Notes under the pieces: generated by a model
Told to the model about the DNA's origin: nothing
Seen by the model: only the letters and a program-made list of their open reading frames with translations
Database searches by the model: none
Program-made: the position numbers and the translations under genes
Shown here: positions 30,951 through 39,765 of the stretch, piece after piece
Position numbering within the stretch: position 1 is the first letter of the stretch
Layout of the letters: each line of letters starts with the position of its first letter
Assembly: GCF_026191375.1 (NCBI RefSeq)
Contig: NZ_JAODTL010000041.1
Span: forward strand, 62,001 to 126,000
Source of the DNA: Marinomonas pontica
GTDB taxonomy: Bacteria; Pseudomonadota; Gammaproteobacteria; Pseudomonadales; Marinomonadaceae
Direction of reading: 5' to 3'
DNA length: 64,000 nt

Positions 30951-31493
30951 TTAACGATGATAAGGTGCGACCAGCACGGCCTTACCGATGGCCATACTGC
31001 GCACGGTAAAACCCGCTAACGCGGATGAAACATCGGCATTTAGATCCAGCTTTTCGACAGGCAATGCCCAAACCGTAAACTGGTAACGGTGCATATTATC
31101 GCCTTTAGGAGGACAAACACCGCCAAACCCCACACTACCGTAATCAGACTTCAGCTCAGTTGCACCCAGCTTAGTTAAGTCAGCACCTTGAGCCAAAGAC
31201 GACACAGAAGCTGGAATATTAAACGCAGACCAATGCCACCAACCACTGCCTGACGGCGCATCAGGGTCGTATGCGGTAAGGGCAAAACTCTTTGTGCCTT
31301 TTGGTGCATCTGCCCACTGCAGTTGTGGCGACTTATTCTCCCCTGAGCAACCGAAACCATCAAACTCAAACACTTGCGGTATTTTCTTACCCTCTTGAAT
31401 ATCTTGGCTGGTTAATTCAAATGCATTGCTGCTCATGGAGACTAAGCCACTTAACGCTGCCGTCATAAAAATTACTTTATTCATCATTGTCAC
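30951..31493 (-). CDS. Exported PEBP-fold protein (YbhB/YbcL Raf-kinase-inhibitor-like)
   Basis: 180-residue protein with an N-terminal signal peptide (about 1-24, ending SSNAF) and a phosphatidylethanolamine-binding-protein fold. The ligand-site motifs are present: YDPDAPSGSGWWHW and GFGGVCPPKGDNMHRY. Bacterial members are periplasmic or cytoplasmic with no firm function. Start codons ATG 31493 or 31484 are both possible. Confidence 0.9.
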   Translation of the reverse strand: MTMMNKVIFMTAALSGLVSMSSNAFELTSQDIQEGKKIPQVFEFDGFGCSGENKSPQLQWADAPKGTKSFALTAYDPDAPSGSGWWHWSAFNIPASVSSLAQGADLTKLGATELKSDYGSVGFGGVCPPKGDNMHRYQFTVWALPVEKLDLNADVSSALAGFTVRSMAIGKAVLVAPYHR

Positions 31494-31623
31494 CTTACTG
31501 TTTTAATCTTTAGAGTCGTTATAGTAAGGATTCAAGATCATTCGAACTCGACAAAAAGTATCTTATTAAGACCTTAAATTAATTTTTTTGACACTTTGTG
31601 CTCTACCTCATGAAAAAACTAAA

Positions 31624-32976
31624 TCACTCCAGTTTTCGATACAAGGATCGCAAGCTGATCCCTGCAATCTCAGCCACTTGTTCCTTATTGTTGTCGTGTG
31701 CGGCCATGAGATCGGACAAGTAACGCTTTTCTGCTGTTTTTAAATCCACCCACGCAACCTTTTCACCTTCCGCGGTTTGCCCATACGTCACCAGCGTGAG
31801 CGATAAATCCGTTTGTTGGTGAATGCTCGTATCGATATTTAGGCTCTCCAATATGGTGTCACGCTCAATCACATTGGTGTCAGTTAACAACACAGCTCGG
31901 TTCAAGATATTACTGAGTTCTCGAATATTGCCGGGGAAAGGGTAATGTTGTAACGCCTGCAACGCAGAGTGTGTTAAGTGGTATTCTTTTCGCTCACTGA
32001 TGCGTTTTAACAAGGTGCTAATCAACAAAGGCAAATCCGCTTGACGATCGCGCAACGGAGGAACAAAAATCGGGAATACATTAATTCGATAATACAAATC
32101 CTGGCGAAACTCGCCTGCTTTCACCATTTGCGCGAGGTTTTTGTGAGTGGCGCAAATCAACCGAAAGTTGGTGTGTTTGATCGTCGAAGACCCCACAGGG
32201 CGAAACGCACCCGTTTCAATTAGGCGTAACAACTTTACCTGCATCGACAACGGCACATCACCAATTTCATCTAAAAATAGCGTACCGCCATTGGCCAATT
32301 CCACCAGCCCAGTTCGGTTACTGTGAGCCCCCGTGAACGACCCTTTGAGATGACCAAACAGCTCGCTTTCAAACAGTGAATCCGTCAGGCCAGCACACTC
32401 CAGTGTGACCAACGAATTTTTAGCGCGATCACTGCCTTGGTGAACGGCCTGAGCTACCAACTCTTTACCGCTACCAGATTCGCCTAACAACAAGACCGAA
32501 GCATCGCTGTGGCTCACGCGAGTGATCTTTTCCAACATCTGATTAAAGGCCTTACTCGCCCCCACCAATTTGGCGCTACCTTCTTCCACACTGGCCACCG
32601 AAACCGGCCGCAGCAGCTCAACAAAAAACAACAATTCGCCCTGTTCATTATGAATCGGCAACATTTCCACATCGACGTGTTCTTTTCCTCGCGGCGTCTG
32701 GTGAATGTGTAAAACACGTTCTTTCCGCCCTGACTGCAAAGTGGCAGACAAGGGGCAATCCTCTCCCGCTTCATCACAAGGTACCGTGTAGCCGTGCGAT
32801 ATTTCAAAGCAACGAGCAGGCTTATCCAGCGCGATGTCACCAAATTGATCTCGATAATGCTGGTTAAACGCCACAATACGGTAATCCGTAGACACCAAAA
32901 TAGCAGGGCAATCATAACCCTCTAACATACTAGCAAAGCCGCGAGTAGCCACTGTGTCGGATGCAATGATCTTCAT
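31624..32976 (-). CDS. fisR: FisR-like sigma-54-dependent activator, sulfane-sulfur sensor
   Basis: 450-residue activator: N-terminal PAS-like domain (1-125), AAA+ domain (about 135-365) with Walker A GESGSGKE and contact loop GSFTGA, and Fis-type helix-turn-helix at the end (VAEIAGISLRSLYRKLE). The N-terminal domain holds C56, C67 and C74, with spacings of 11 and 7. From memory these equal the spacings of the sensing cysteines C53, C64 and C71 of Cupriavidus FisR, which respond to sulfane sulfur. It is divergent from a persulfide dioxygenase and sulfide:quinone reductase operon with a -24/-12 promoter, which fits that role. The symbol is by homology and context. Confidence 0.86.
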   Translation of the reverse strand: MKIIASDTVATRGFASMLEGYDCPAILVSTDYRIVAFNQHYRDQFGDIALDKPARCFEISHGYTVPCDEAGEDCPLSATLQSGRKERVLHIHQTPRGKEHVDVEMLPIHNEQGELLFFVELLRPVSVASVEEGSAKLVGASKAFNQMLEKITRVSHSDASVLLLGESGSGKELVAQAVHQGSDRAKNSLVTLECAGLTDSLFESELFGHLKGSFTGAHSNRTGLVELANGGTLFLDEIGDVPLSMQVKLLRLIETGAFRPVGSSTIKHTNFRLICATHKNLAQMVKAGEFRQDLYYRINVFPIFVPPLRDRQADLPLLISTLLKRISERKEYHLTHSALQALQHYPFPGNIRELSNILNRAVLLTDTNVIERDTILESLNIDTSIHQQTDLSLTLVTYGQTAEGEKVAWVDLKTAEKRYLSDLMAAHDNNKEQVAEIAGISLRSLYRKLE

Positions 32977-33115
32977 AATTCCATGCCATTAATGTCAAAA
33001 ATTTACGCCAAATATGACAAAAGAAATTACATTAGTCAAATCTAATTAATAAAGAAAAAAACACAAAAATTTATTTAACCTTAAATTTCAATAAGTTAAA
33101 TAAAAATATTGTGTT

Positions 33116-33130
33116 TGGCACGCTTTCTGC
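33116..33130 (+). promoter_or_regulatory. Sigma-54 (-24/-12) promoter of the sulfide-oxidation operon
   Basis: TGGCACGCTTTCTGC contains GG (33117-33118), ten bases, then GC (33129-33130), the exact spacing required. The match to TGGCACG-N4-TTGC misses one base. It lies about 70 bases before the dioxygenase start, in the spacer shared with the FisR-like activator. Confidence 0.85.
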
Positions 33131-33199
33131 CTTTGTACCAAGTATCCATCCAACAAATGGGCATTCCATTTGTGAAGAAAACCGACATTGAGGTGACAC

Positions 33200-34081
33200 A
33201 TGACAACCCATTTAACGGCAAAACCTGACGTAGCTGTATTTTTTGATAAAGACTCCAGTACCTTTTCTTATGTGGTGAAGGACCCAGCGTCGTCAAGCTG
33301 TGCGATCGTAGACAGCGTTTTGGATTTTGACTATGCCTCTGGTGGCACCTTTCACAAAAGCGCCGACGACATCATCGACTACGTGATCGCGCATAAACTG
33401 AAAGTAGAATGGCTAATAGAAACACACGTCCACGCCGACCATCTTTCTGCTGCCCCTTACATTCAGAAAAAATTGGGCGGAAAAATTGGCATTGGCGCAC
33501 AAATCACGACGGTTCAAGAAACCTTTGCCAACGTATTTAATGAAGGTACTGACTTCCTACACGATGGTTCTCAGTTCGATTACCTCTTCCAAGATGGTGA
33601 ACAATTCCATATTGGCGACATGCCATGCACCGCGCTTCACACCCCCGGCCACACACCAGCTTGTTTTACACATGTTCTGGGCGACGCTGTTTTCGTTGGT
33701 GACACATTATTTATGCCTGACGCCGGAACGGCACGCGCGGACTTCCCTGGTGGAGACGCCGGCATCCTGTTCGACTCGGTTCAAAAAATCTTAGCGTTGC
33801 CAGAAGATCATCGTATCTTCATGTGCCACGACTACTGCCCGAACGGCCGAGAATTAGAGTACCAAACCACCGTCAAAGCCCAGCGCGAGCAAAATATTCA
33901 CGTCAAACAAGGCATCAGCAAATCAACCTTCGTTGACCTAAGAGAAGCTCGCGACAGAACCTTGTCCATGCCTCGCCTGATTTTGCCATCGTTACAAATC
34001 AACATGAGAGCAGGACACATGCCAGAACCAGAAGACAATGGTTTATCTTATCTAAAGATTCCGTTGAATGCATTTAAGTAG
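33200..34081 (+). CDS. Persulfide dioxygenase (metallo-beta-lactamase fold)
   Basis: 293-residue non-haem iron enzyme of the ETHE1/PDO type that oxidises glutathione persulfide to sulfite and glutathione. The metal motif THVHADHLSA is near residues 75-84, with further ligands in TPGHTPACFTHV, FVGDTLF and FMCHDYC. The text DAGTARADFPGG is typical of the BigR-operon subgroup. It is the first gene behind the sigma-54 promoter, followed by the SQR fusion and SulP genes, so product sulfite could be exported. ATG follows GAGGTGACAC. Confidence 0.9.
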   Translation: MTTHLTAKPDVAVFFDKDSSTFSYVVKDPASSSCAIVDSVLDFDYASGGTFHKSADDIIDYVIAHKLKVEWLIETHVHADHLSAAPYIQKKLGGKIGIGAQITTVQETFANVFNEGTDFLHDGSQFDYLFQDGEQFHIGDMPCTALHTPGHTPACFTHVLGDAVFVGDTLFMPDAGTARADFPGGDAGILFDSVQKILALPEDHRIFMCHDYCPNGRELEYQTTVKAQREQNIHVKQGISKSTFVDLREARDRTLSMPRLILPSLQINMRAGHMPEPEDNGLSYLKIPLNAFK

Positions 34082-34114
34082 ATCGTAACGACAAGAGCAA
34101 CTAACTATAAATAT

Positions 34115-34130
34115 CCTAATGACCATTAGG
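34115..34130. repeat. Short palindrome between persulfide dioxygenase and SQR genes
   Basis: CCTAATG-AC-CATTAGG is a perfect seven-base inverted repeat in the 81-base spacer. The tight two-base loop favours a protein-binding site over an RNA hairpin, but either is possible. Confidence 0.45.
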
Positions 34131-34162
34131 CTAAATAATAATTATATAAAGTGAGAACAGCC

Positions 34163-35803
34163 ATGTTACGCAAACAAATCACAGACAACTATTCCGTCTC
34201 TGAGCAGATCAGCTTAGACGATGTAGACGCTTTAGCAGAATCTGGCGTCACACTTATCATTTGTAATCGACCAGATGGTGAAGAGGAAGGACAATTACCT
34301 TTTGCCGATGTTGCCGCTTATGCAAAAGAAAAAAACATTAAGGCTGAGCACATTCCGTTTGCTGGCGGGCAAATGACAACAGCCGATGTTATAGCATTTC
34401 AAGCTGCCATTAAAGATGCAGATAATATTCACGCCTATTGCCGAACCGGTAATCGCTCTAGCCAAATTTGGCAAGCAGCTCAGGAAGCTTCACCTGCTGA
34501 TCCCTCCACTCAAGACAATAAAGCCTCTTCCGCAACAGCCGATAAAGCACAGCCTAAAGAAGACAACAAAACAACCACTCAATACGATGTTGTGGTAGTC
34601 GGTGCAGGCTCAGCCGGTATTTCTACCGCCGCCAGTTTATTAAAACGCAAACCTGGCTTGAAAATTTGTTTGATTGATCCTGCTGAAAGTCATTTTTATC
34701 AGCCCGGTTGGACGCTGGTAGGCGGCGGTGTGTTTAAAGCAGCCAATACGCGCCGCAACATGGCTGATGTTATTCCAGCACACACAAAATGGCTAAAAGA
34801 AGCGGTAAAAACGTTCTTGCCAAATGAAAACAAAGTTGTGCTCGAAAACGGCCAAAAAATAGCTTATCAATACCTAGTCGTGGCGGCTGGTATCAAGCTT
34901 AATTGGGACGCCATTGAAGGCTTATCAGAGACATTAGGCCGCAACGGCGTGACATCAAATTATCGTTACGACTTAGCACCTTATACATGGGATTTAGTTA
35001 AAAACTTAAACGGCGGCAAAGCCGTATTCACCCAACCGCCCATGCCAATCAAATGCGCAGGCGCGCCACAAAAAGCCATGTATTTGTCATGCGATCATTG
35101 GTTGAAGAATGACAAACTGAAAGATATCAATGTCTCATTTTACAACGCAGGTGCCGTACTATTTGGCGTTGCTGACTATGTTCCTGCTTTGGAAAGTTAT
35201 ATTCAAAAATACCAAGTAAATACTCACTTCACTCACAACCTAGTCAAAGTGGACGGTCCAAACAAACGCGCCTATTTTGCCACCACAGACAAAGACGGTG
35301 AGAAAAGCATCGTAGAGACCGAGTTCGATATGTTACATGTTTGCCCACCACAAACAGCTCCAGACTTCATTCGCAATAGCCCATTAGTGGATGCGGCTGG
35401 CTGGGTCGATGTGGATAAAGAAACCTTGCAACATACCCAGTTCAAAAACATCTGGTCATTAGGTGATGTAAGCAACACGCCAAACGCAAAAACCATGGCA
35501 GCGGCTCGTAAACAAGCACCGGTCGTGGCACAAAACATTGCTGATGCTATCGACGGAAATACGATAAGAGCCATCTACGACGGTTACGGCTCCTGCCCGC
35601 TTACCGTTGAACGCGGCAAGATTGTCTTGGCGGAATTTGGTTACGGCGGAAAGCTGCTGCCGACCTTCCCGACATGGCTGAACGATGGCACCAAACCCAC
35701 CTATCTCGCTTGGGTGCTGAAAGAAGACTTGCTGCCTCCTTTCTACTGGCACGGGATGCTGAAAGGCTATGAATGGTTTGTTAAACCAACAATGCGTAAG
35801 TAA
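34163..35803 (+). CDS. DUF442 sulfurtransferase-sulfide:quinone oxidoreductase fusion
   Basis: 546 residues. Residues 1-110 form a DUF442 (Blh) phosphatase/rhodanese-like domain with active-site loop CRTGNRS (C93). A low-complexity linker rich in Ala, Asp and Lys follows (about 112-140). The rest is an FAD-dependent SQR with GAGSAGIS dinucleotide motif near 148 and the two redox cysteines C298 (PIKCAGAP) and C394 (VCPPQ). SQR oxidises sulfide at the membrane and passes electrons to quinone; the DUF442 domain may handle the sulfane sulfur. ATG 34163 is chosen over a GTG four codons earlier. Operon with neighbours on both sides. Confidence 0.9.
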   Translation: MLRKQITDNYSVSEQISLDDVDALAESGVTLIICNRPDGEEEGQLPFADVAAYAKEKNIKAEHIPFAGGQMTTADVIAFQAAIKDADNIHAYCRTGNRSSQIWQAAQEASPADPSTQDNKASSATADKAQPKEDNKTTTQYDVVVVGAGSAGISTAASLLKRKPGLKICLIDPAESHFYQPGWTLVGGGVFKAANTRRNMADVIPAHTKWLKEAVKTFLPNENKVVLENGQKIAYQYLVVAAGIKLNWDAIEGLSETLGRNGVTSNYRYDLAPYTWDLVKNLNGGKAVFTQPPMPIKCAGAPQKAMYLSCDHWLKNDKLKDINVSFYNAGAVLFGVADYVPALESYIQKYQVNTHFTHNLVKVDGPNKRAYFATTDKDGEKSIVETEFDMLHVCPPQTAPDFIRNSPLVDAAGWVDVDKETLQHTQFKNIWSLGDVSNTPNAKTMAAARKQAPVVAQNIADAIDGNTIRAIYDGYGSCPLTVERGKIVLAEFGYGGKLLPTFPTWLNDGTKPTYLAWVLKEDLLPPFYWHGMLKGYEWFVKPTMRK

Positions 35804-35816
35804 CGAGAGCTTCAAG

Positions 35817-37535
35817 ATGACCATTGAACGTTTCATTCCCGCCCTGTCTTGGCTAAAGACCTATAACCGTGGGCAATTTAGCCAAGACGCCACCGCGGCG
35901 TTTATCGTCACCATGTTGCTGATTCCTCAGTCACTGGCGTATGCCATGCTGGCTGGGGTGCCACCAGAAGTGGGTTTATATTCCAGTATATTACCTTTGG
36001 TTTTGTACGCTTTCTTTGGCACCAGCACATCTTTGTCAGTTGGCCCAGTTGCCGTGGCGTCACTCATGACGGCGACGTCACTGGCGGTGATTACCGAGCA
36101 AGGTACAGCCAGCTATCTCACTGGTGCTATTACGCTCGCTTTGTTATCTGGCACCATGCTAGTGATCATGGGCGTAATGAAACTAGGCATGGTAACAAAC
36201 CTGCTTTCTCACTCGGTGATTTCTGGGTTTATTTCTGCTTCCGGTATTATTATTGCGCTGAGCCAGCTGAAACACATTTTGGGCATTCAAGCCCATGGCG
36301 ATAATGTTGTCACACAATTGCTTTCTATGCTGGAAAACATCGGTCAATTTAAACCCATGACCTTTGTGATTGGCGTTTCTGTCATCGCATTTTTGCTGTT
36401 AGCTCGTCGTCACGCGAAACGTTTTTTGATCATTCTAAAAGTTCCTGAAGCATCAGCGGCGTCGTTGGCCAAAACAGCCCCCATTCTCGGTGTGTTATCC
36501 AGCCTTGCGGTGGTGTATTTATATGATCTACCGTCCCATGGCGTGGCGATTACTGGACACATTCCCGCAGGATTGCCGACCTTAATGTTCACCTTGCCTT
36601 CCTTGGACTTGATTAAAGAGCTGGCACTGCCTGCACTGATGATTTCCATTATTGGCTATGTAGAGTCCATTTCCGTTGGCAAAACGTTGGGCGCTAAACG
36701 ACGTGAAAAAGTCAAACCGAATCAAGAGCTGATTGGTTTAGGGGCCGCCAACATTGCTTCAGGCGTTTCAGGCGGCTTTCCTGTCACCGGTGGGTTTTCT
36801 CGCTCTGTGGTGAACTTTGATGCCGGTGCGGTCACTCAGCTTGCCAGCATCATGACGGCTCTCGGTATTATGATCGCGTCTTTGCTGTTAACGCCTATGT
36901 TGTACTTTTTGCCCAAAGCCACACTGGCGGCGACCATCATTGTAGCGGTCACAACCCTGATAGATTTTTCTATCTTGAAAAAAACCTGGCTGTTTTCTCG
37001 CAGTGATTTCTATGCCGTGCTCGCAACCATAGTAATTACCTTGTTGCTTGGTGTGGAAGTGGGTGTCGCTTCTGGGGTCGTTTTATCGATTGCCTTGCAT
37101 TTGTATCGTACATCGAAACCACACGTGGCCGAAGTTGGCTTGATCAAGGGCTCAGAGCACTTTCGTAATGTGAAACGCTATGAGGTAGAAACTTCCCCTC
37201 AATTGCTTTGTTTACGACCAGACGAGAGCCTGTTCTTTGCCAATGCAACGTTTTTGGAAGATCACATCATCGACACCATTAGCCAGCGCAAAGACATTAA
37301 CCATGTGGTGATTCAATGCAGCGCCGTGAATGAAATTGATTTCAGCGCCTTAGAAATGCTTGAAGCCCTTAACCTGCAATTAAAAAGCTTGAACATAAAA
37401 CTCTCGCTTTCGGAGGTAAAAGGCCCCGTAATGGATCACCTAGAATGTAGCGGATTCCTGCAGCACCTCAATGGCAAAGTGTATTTATCGCAATTCCAAG
37501 CGTTTAAAGATATTACACAATCCTCAGCCAGCTAA
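35817..37535 (+). CDS. SulP family anion transporter with STAS domain
   Basis: 572-residue membrane transporter: about 12-14 hydrophobic helices, SulP signatures near the N-terminus (DATAAFIVTMLLIPQSLAYA and AGVPPEVGLYSS), the FPVTGGFSRSVVNFDAGA motif, and a C-terminal STAS domain (about 440-560). The family moves sulfate, bicarbonate and other anions. Location after persulfide dioxygenase and SQR suggests sulfate or sulfite handling (inference). The ATG at 35817 lies 13 bases after the SQR stop; starts further upstream would overlap that gene. Confidence 0.9.
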   Translation: MTIERFIPALSWLKTYNRGQFSQDATAAFIVTMLLIPQSLAYAMLAGVPPEVGLYSSILPLVLYAFFGTSTSLSVGPVAVASLMTATSLAVITEQGTASYLTGAITLALLSGTMLVIMGVMKLGMVTNLLSHSVISGFISASGIIIALSQLKHILGIQAHGDNVVTQLLSMLENIGQFKPMTFVIGVSVIAFLLLARRHAKRFLIILKVPEASAASLAKTAPILGVLSSLAVVYLYDLPSHGVAITGHIPAGLPTLMFTLPSLDLIKELALPALMISIIGYVESISVGKTLGAKRREKVKPNQELIGLGAANIASGVSGGFPVTGGFSRSVVNFDAGAVTQLASIMTALGIMIASLLLTPMLYFLPKATLAATIIVAVTTLIDFSILKKTWLFSRSDFYAVLATIVITLLLGVEVGVASGVVLSIALHLYRTSKPHVAEVGLIKGSEHFRNVKRYEVETSPQLLCLRPDESLFFANATFLEDHIIDTISQRKDINHVVIQCSAVNEIDFSALEMLEALNLQLKSLNIKLSLSEVKGPVMDHLECSGFLQHLNGKVYLSQFQAFKDITQSSAS

Positions 37536-37570
37536 TAACTAATACCAAATACCTAAGCAAGCAGAGACAA

Positions 37571-37606
37571 AAAATCCAATGGCGTTGCGGCCATTGGATT
37601 TTTCTT
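37571..37606. terminator. Bidirectional terminator between sulP and M20 genes
   Basis: AAAATCCAATGGC and GCCATTGGATTTT form a perfect 13-base stem with loop GTTGCG. A-rich and T-rich ends serve both strands. Confidence 0.85.
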
Positions 37607-37614
37607 GGTGTATG

Positions 37615-38796
37615 TTAACCACGCCCTATCAATACACAATTATGCCCCTCTTGACCATTTAACTGACGAATAATATCCAGAAACAAATCTCGACCAACAG
37701 GAATCAAACCATCGGGGAAGTCGTAATCAGGGTTATGTAATTGTGGGCTCGTGTGTCCTGCACCCAAGGCAAACATAGCGCCTTCTTTTGCCGTGGCGGT
37801 GAACTGACCAAAATCCTCTGACCAACGCATTGGTTCATCTAATAACGCAAAAGGCGTTTGAGTATTATCACAAGCACTGACCACCAAATCACAACCTTGT
37901 TGAGAGTTAACGCTGGCCTGAAACACATCGTCGTACTCAAACGAAATACTCACGTTCTCACGCGTTGCGATCGCTTGAGAAAAACGCTCTGCGTGCGCCA
38001 CCAATGTTTGCATCCCTTCATTGGTTTCACTACGCAACGTCACCATCACCACCGCATCGCCAGGCGAGGTACCAAAGGCCACTTCACCCAGTTTTGCATG
38101 AATCACGGTCACCCAATTGCGTCCCAATGATGTAGCTTGCGCGACATTGGCAGGCAAACCATTTAATTCTTGAATAATATGGCACATGGCATTGGCAGGA
38201 CTGATGCCGTTTTCGGGGTGGGCAGCATGGGAAGTTTTGCCTTTTAGATGGATAATCATGCCTCGGGACGCACAATTGAAGGTACCCGCTCGCACCGCCA
38301 CCTTACCGAGCTCTAAACTGGGGTAATTGTGCAAGGCGAAAGCATAATCGGGCGCGATGTCAGAAAAACGCGGGTCTTGTACCATTTGAATCGCTCCCAT
38401 ACCGGTTTCTTCTGCCGGCTGAAAGCACAGCACCACGCGCCCTTTTTGCGGACGATGCGTCGCCAATTCTGCACCCAGCGCCGTCACAATACTCATGTGC
38501 CCATCGTGTCCGCATTTATGGGAAACCCCCATCACTTTCGATCGATGCTCAAAGTCATTAGTCTCTTCGATGGGCAAGGCGTCTAACTCGCTGCGAATTA
38601 AGGTGGTTGGGCCACTTTGCGCACCGTTAAACACAAACGCCAGGCCCGTTCCGCCAAGCCCCGTGATCACCTCATCCGCAGAGAAAGCCTGAAACTCTTC
38701 GAGAATTCGAGCCGCCGTCGCTTGCTCTTGATTTGACAGCTCTGGGTTCTGGTGAAGGATTTTACGAAACGCGATTAGCTCATCAAAAGATTGCAT
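37615..38796 (-). CDS. M20 family amidohydrolase
   Basis: 393-residue metallo-amidohydrolase of the M20D type (hippurate/N-acyl-amino-acid hydrolases). Visible motifs are RSELDALPIEE, the metal-binding HKCGHDGHMS, and PAEETGMGA, followed by HNYPSLELGKVAVR and a late GHTSPQLHNPDYDFPD. Substrate is not clear; relatives remove acyl groups from amino acids. ATG 38796 (MQSFDELIAF) is preferred to an upstream extension that lacks conservation. Confidence 0.88.
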   Translation of the reverse strand: MQSFDELIAFRKILHQNPELSNQEQATAARILEEFQAFSADEVITGLGGTGLAFVFNGAQSGPTTLIRSELDALPIEETNDFEHRSKVMGVSHKCGHDGHMSIVTALGAELATHRPQKGRVVLCFQPAEETGMGAIQMVQDPRFSDIAPDYAFALHNYPSLELGKVAVRAGTFNCASRGMIIHLKGKTSHAAHPENGISPANAMCHIIQELNGLPANVAQATSLGRNWVTVIHAKLGEVAFGTSPGDAVVMVTLRSETNEGMQTLVAHAERFSQAIATRENVSISFEYDDVFQASVNSQQGCDLVVSACDNTQTPFALLDEPMRWSEDFGQFTATAKEGAMFALGAGHTSPQLHNPDYDFPDGLIPVGRDLFLDIIRQLNGQEGHNCVLIGRG

Positions 38797-38825
38797 AATT
38801 GGGCCTATTCTGACTAATAAGGGTA

Positions 38826-39092
38826 CTACTCGTAATGACTCCAAAGCCGAAGTATTTTTATCATTTTCTCAGCGTCTAACACTTGATAAACAAGTCTGTG
38901 TTGAATGTTAATTCTGCGTGAATAAGCACCAGAAAGGTCACCGATTAACTTCTCAAACGGAGGTGGTTTTTGAAAGGGGTCCTGCGCGACCAAACTGAGT
39001 AACTCTTGAGCTTTTGGTTTCAGCCCACTAGACGCTAATTTTTTTGCATCCTTCTGAGCTTGCTTGGTATAAATCAACTTCCATGTCACCAA
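38826..39092 (-). CDS. yoeB: YoeB-like toxin (Txe/YoeB family mRNA interferase)
   Basis: 88-residue basic protein of the RelE superfamily, cutting mRNA at the ribosomal A site in characterised members. The order AQKDAKKL, FEKLIGDLSGAYSRRIN, HRLVYQV and the C-terminal WSHYE with the His-Tyr pair match YoeB. The gene overlaps the 3' end of the antitoxin gene by seven bases, the normal arrangement. Confidence 0.92.
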   Translation of the reverse strand: MVTWKLIYTKQAQKDAKKLASSGLKPKAQELLSLVAQDPFQKPPPFEKLIGDLSGAYSRRINIQHRLVYQVLDAEKMIKILRLWSHYE

Positions 39093-39328
39093 TCTAACTC
39101 CTCATCACATTCACTCGCGGGAGTATCCATTCCCTCGCGAATAGATTCACGCATATTAGGCACTGATAGTAAAAACAGGGTTTCCTGAATCGCTGACCAG
39201 TCTTCTTCCGATACCAAAACCGCATTATTACGCTTACCAGTAATAACGATAGGCTGATGAGAATCTGCTGTTTCGTCAATCAATCGATACAAATTACTAC
39301 GTGCTTCTGTTGCCGTCATTCCAGCCAT
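39086..39328 (-). CDS. yefM: YefM-like antitoxin (Phd/YefM family)
   Basis: 80-residue antitoxin: a Phd/YefM DNA-binding N-terminal part (MAGMTATEARSNLYRLIDE, then PIVITGKRNNAVLVSEEDW) and an acidic C-terminal tail (ASECDEELDW) that would cover the toxin. ATG 39328 is chosen because GAGGTGTG precedes it; a start four codons upstream is possible. It is expected to repress its own promoter together with YoeB. Confidence 0.92.
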   Translation of the reverse strand: MAGMTATEARSNLYRLIDETADSHQPIVITGKRNNAVLVSEEDWSAIQETLFLLSVPNMRESIREGMDTPASECDEELDW

Positions 39329-39361
39329 CACACACCTCAAAATAGTTCAAATAACAATCAG

Positions 39362-39389
39362 ATTTTACGCTTTATAATACGTACGTCAA
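39362..39389 (-). promoter_or_regulatory. Putative sigma-70 promoter of yefM-yoeB
   Basis: On the minus strand TTGACG (39384-39389) and TAAAAT (39362-39367) are 16 bases apart, 34 bases before the antitoxin start. The palindrome ACGTACGT lies inside the spacer and overlaps the -35 end. Confidence 0.5.
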
Positions 39390-39560
39390 GACGGACGCTT
39401 TTCATTTTTCATCAGCCTCTCAATCGAAATATAGACTCAGTCAGCAAGAGTGGATTTTTTTACACATTGCTATAGAAAAACCTTAGACTCAAAAACATTA
39501 AACAAAAAAATAAAGCTGCACTGGAAATTAAAATCAGCAAGTTATCCACAGAAAAACATA

Positions 39561-39596
39561 AACTCTCTTTATAAGTTTATAAAGAGAGTTTTTTGT
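39561..39596 (+). terminator. Orphan Rho-independent terminator
   Basis: AACTCTCTTTATA-AGTT-TATAAAGAGAGTT is a perfect 13-base stem followed by a T-run. On the plus strand no gene ends here, so it may terminate a lost or unseen small transcript or protect against read-through. Confidence 0.65.
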
Positions 39597-39700
39597 TAAA
39601 AAAGCCAAGGGAGTTAAGAGAAGCTAGACATATTAACTGGTCTTTTCAAAAGAAACGCCGCTTGGTTTGAGTATCCTCTGAACCTGCTCTATCTGCAGTT

Positions 39701-39765
39701 GTTGGCCTAAAGGCCAACCTACAAAACGGCGGATCACGCTTCGCTCATGCCGCCCTACGTGTTGT
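39701..39765. repeat. Intergenic palindromic repeat-like element
   Basis: A perfect hairpin GTTGGCCT-AA-AGGCCAAC (39701-39718) is followed by CTAC and then a second dyad centred on GCTTCGC (CGGCGGATCACGCTTCGC, then CATGCCGCC). The combination resembles interspersed repeats of the form GTAGGGCGG...GCGAAGCG common in proteobacterial intergenic DNA. Only one copy lies in this window. Confidence 0.5.
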
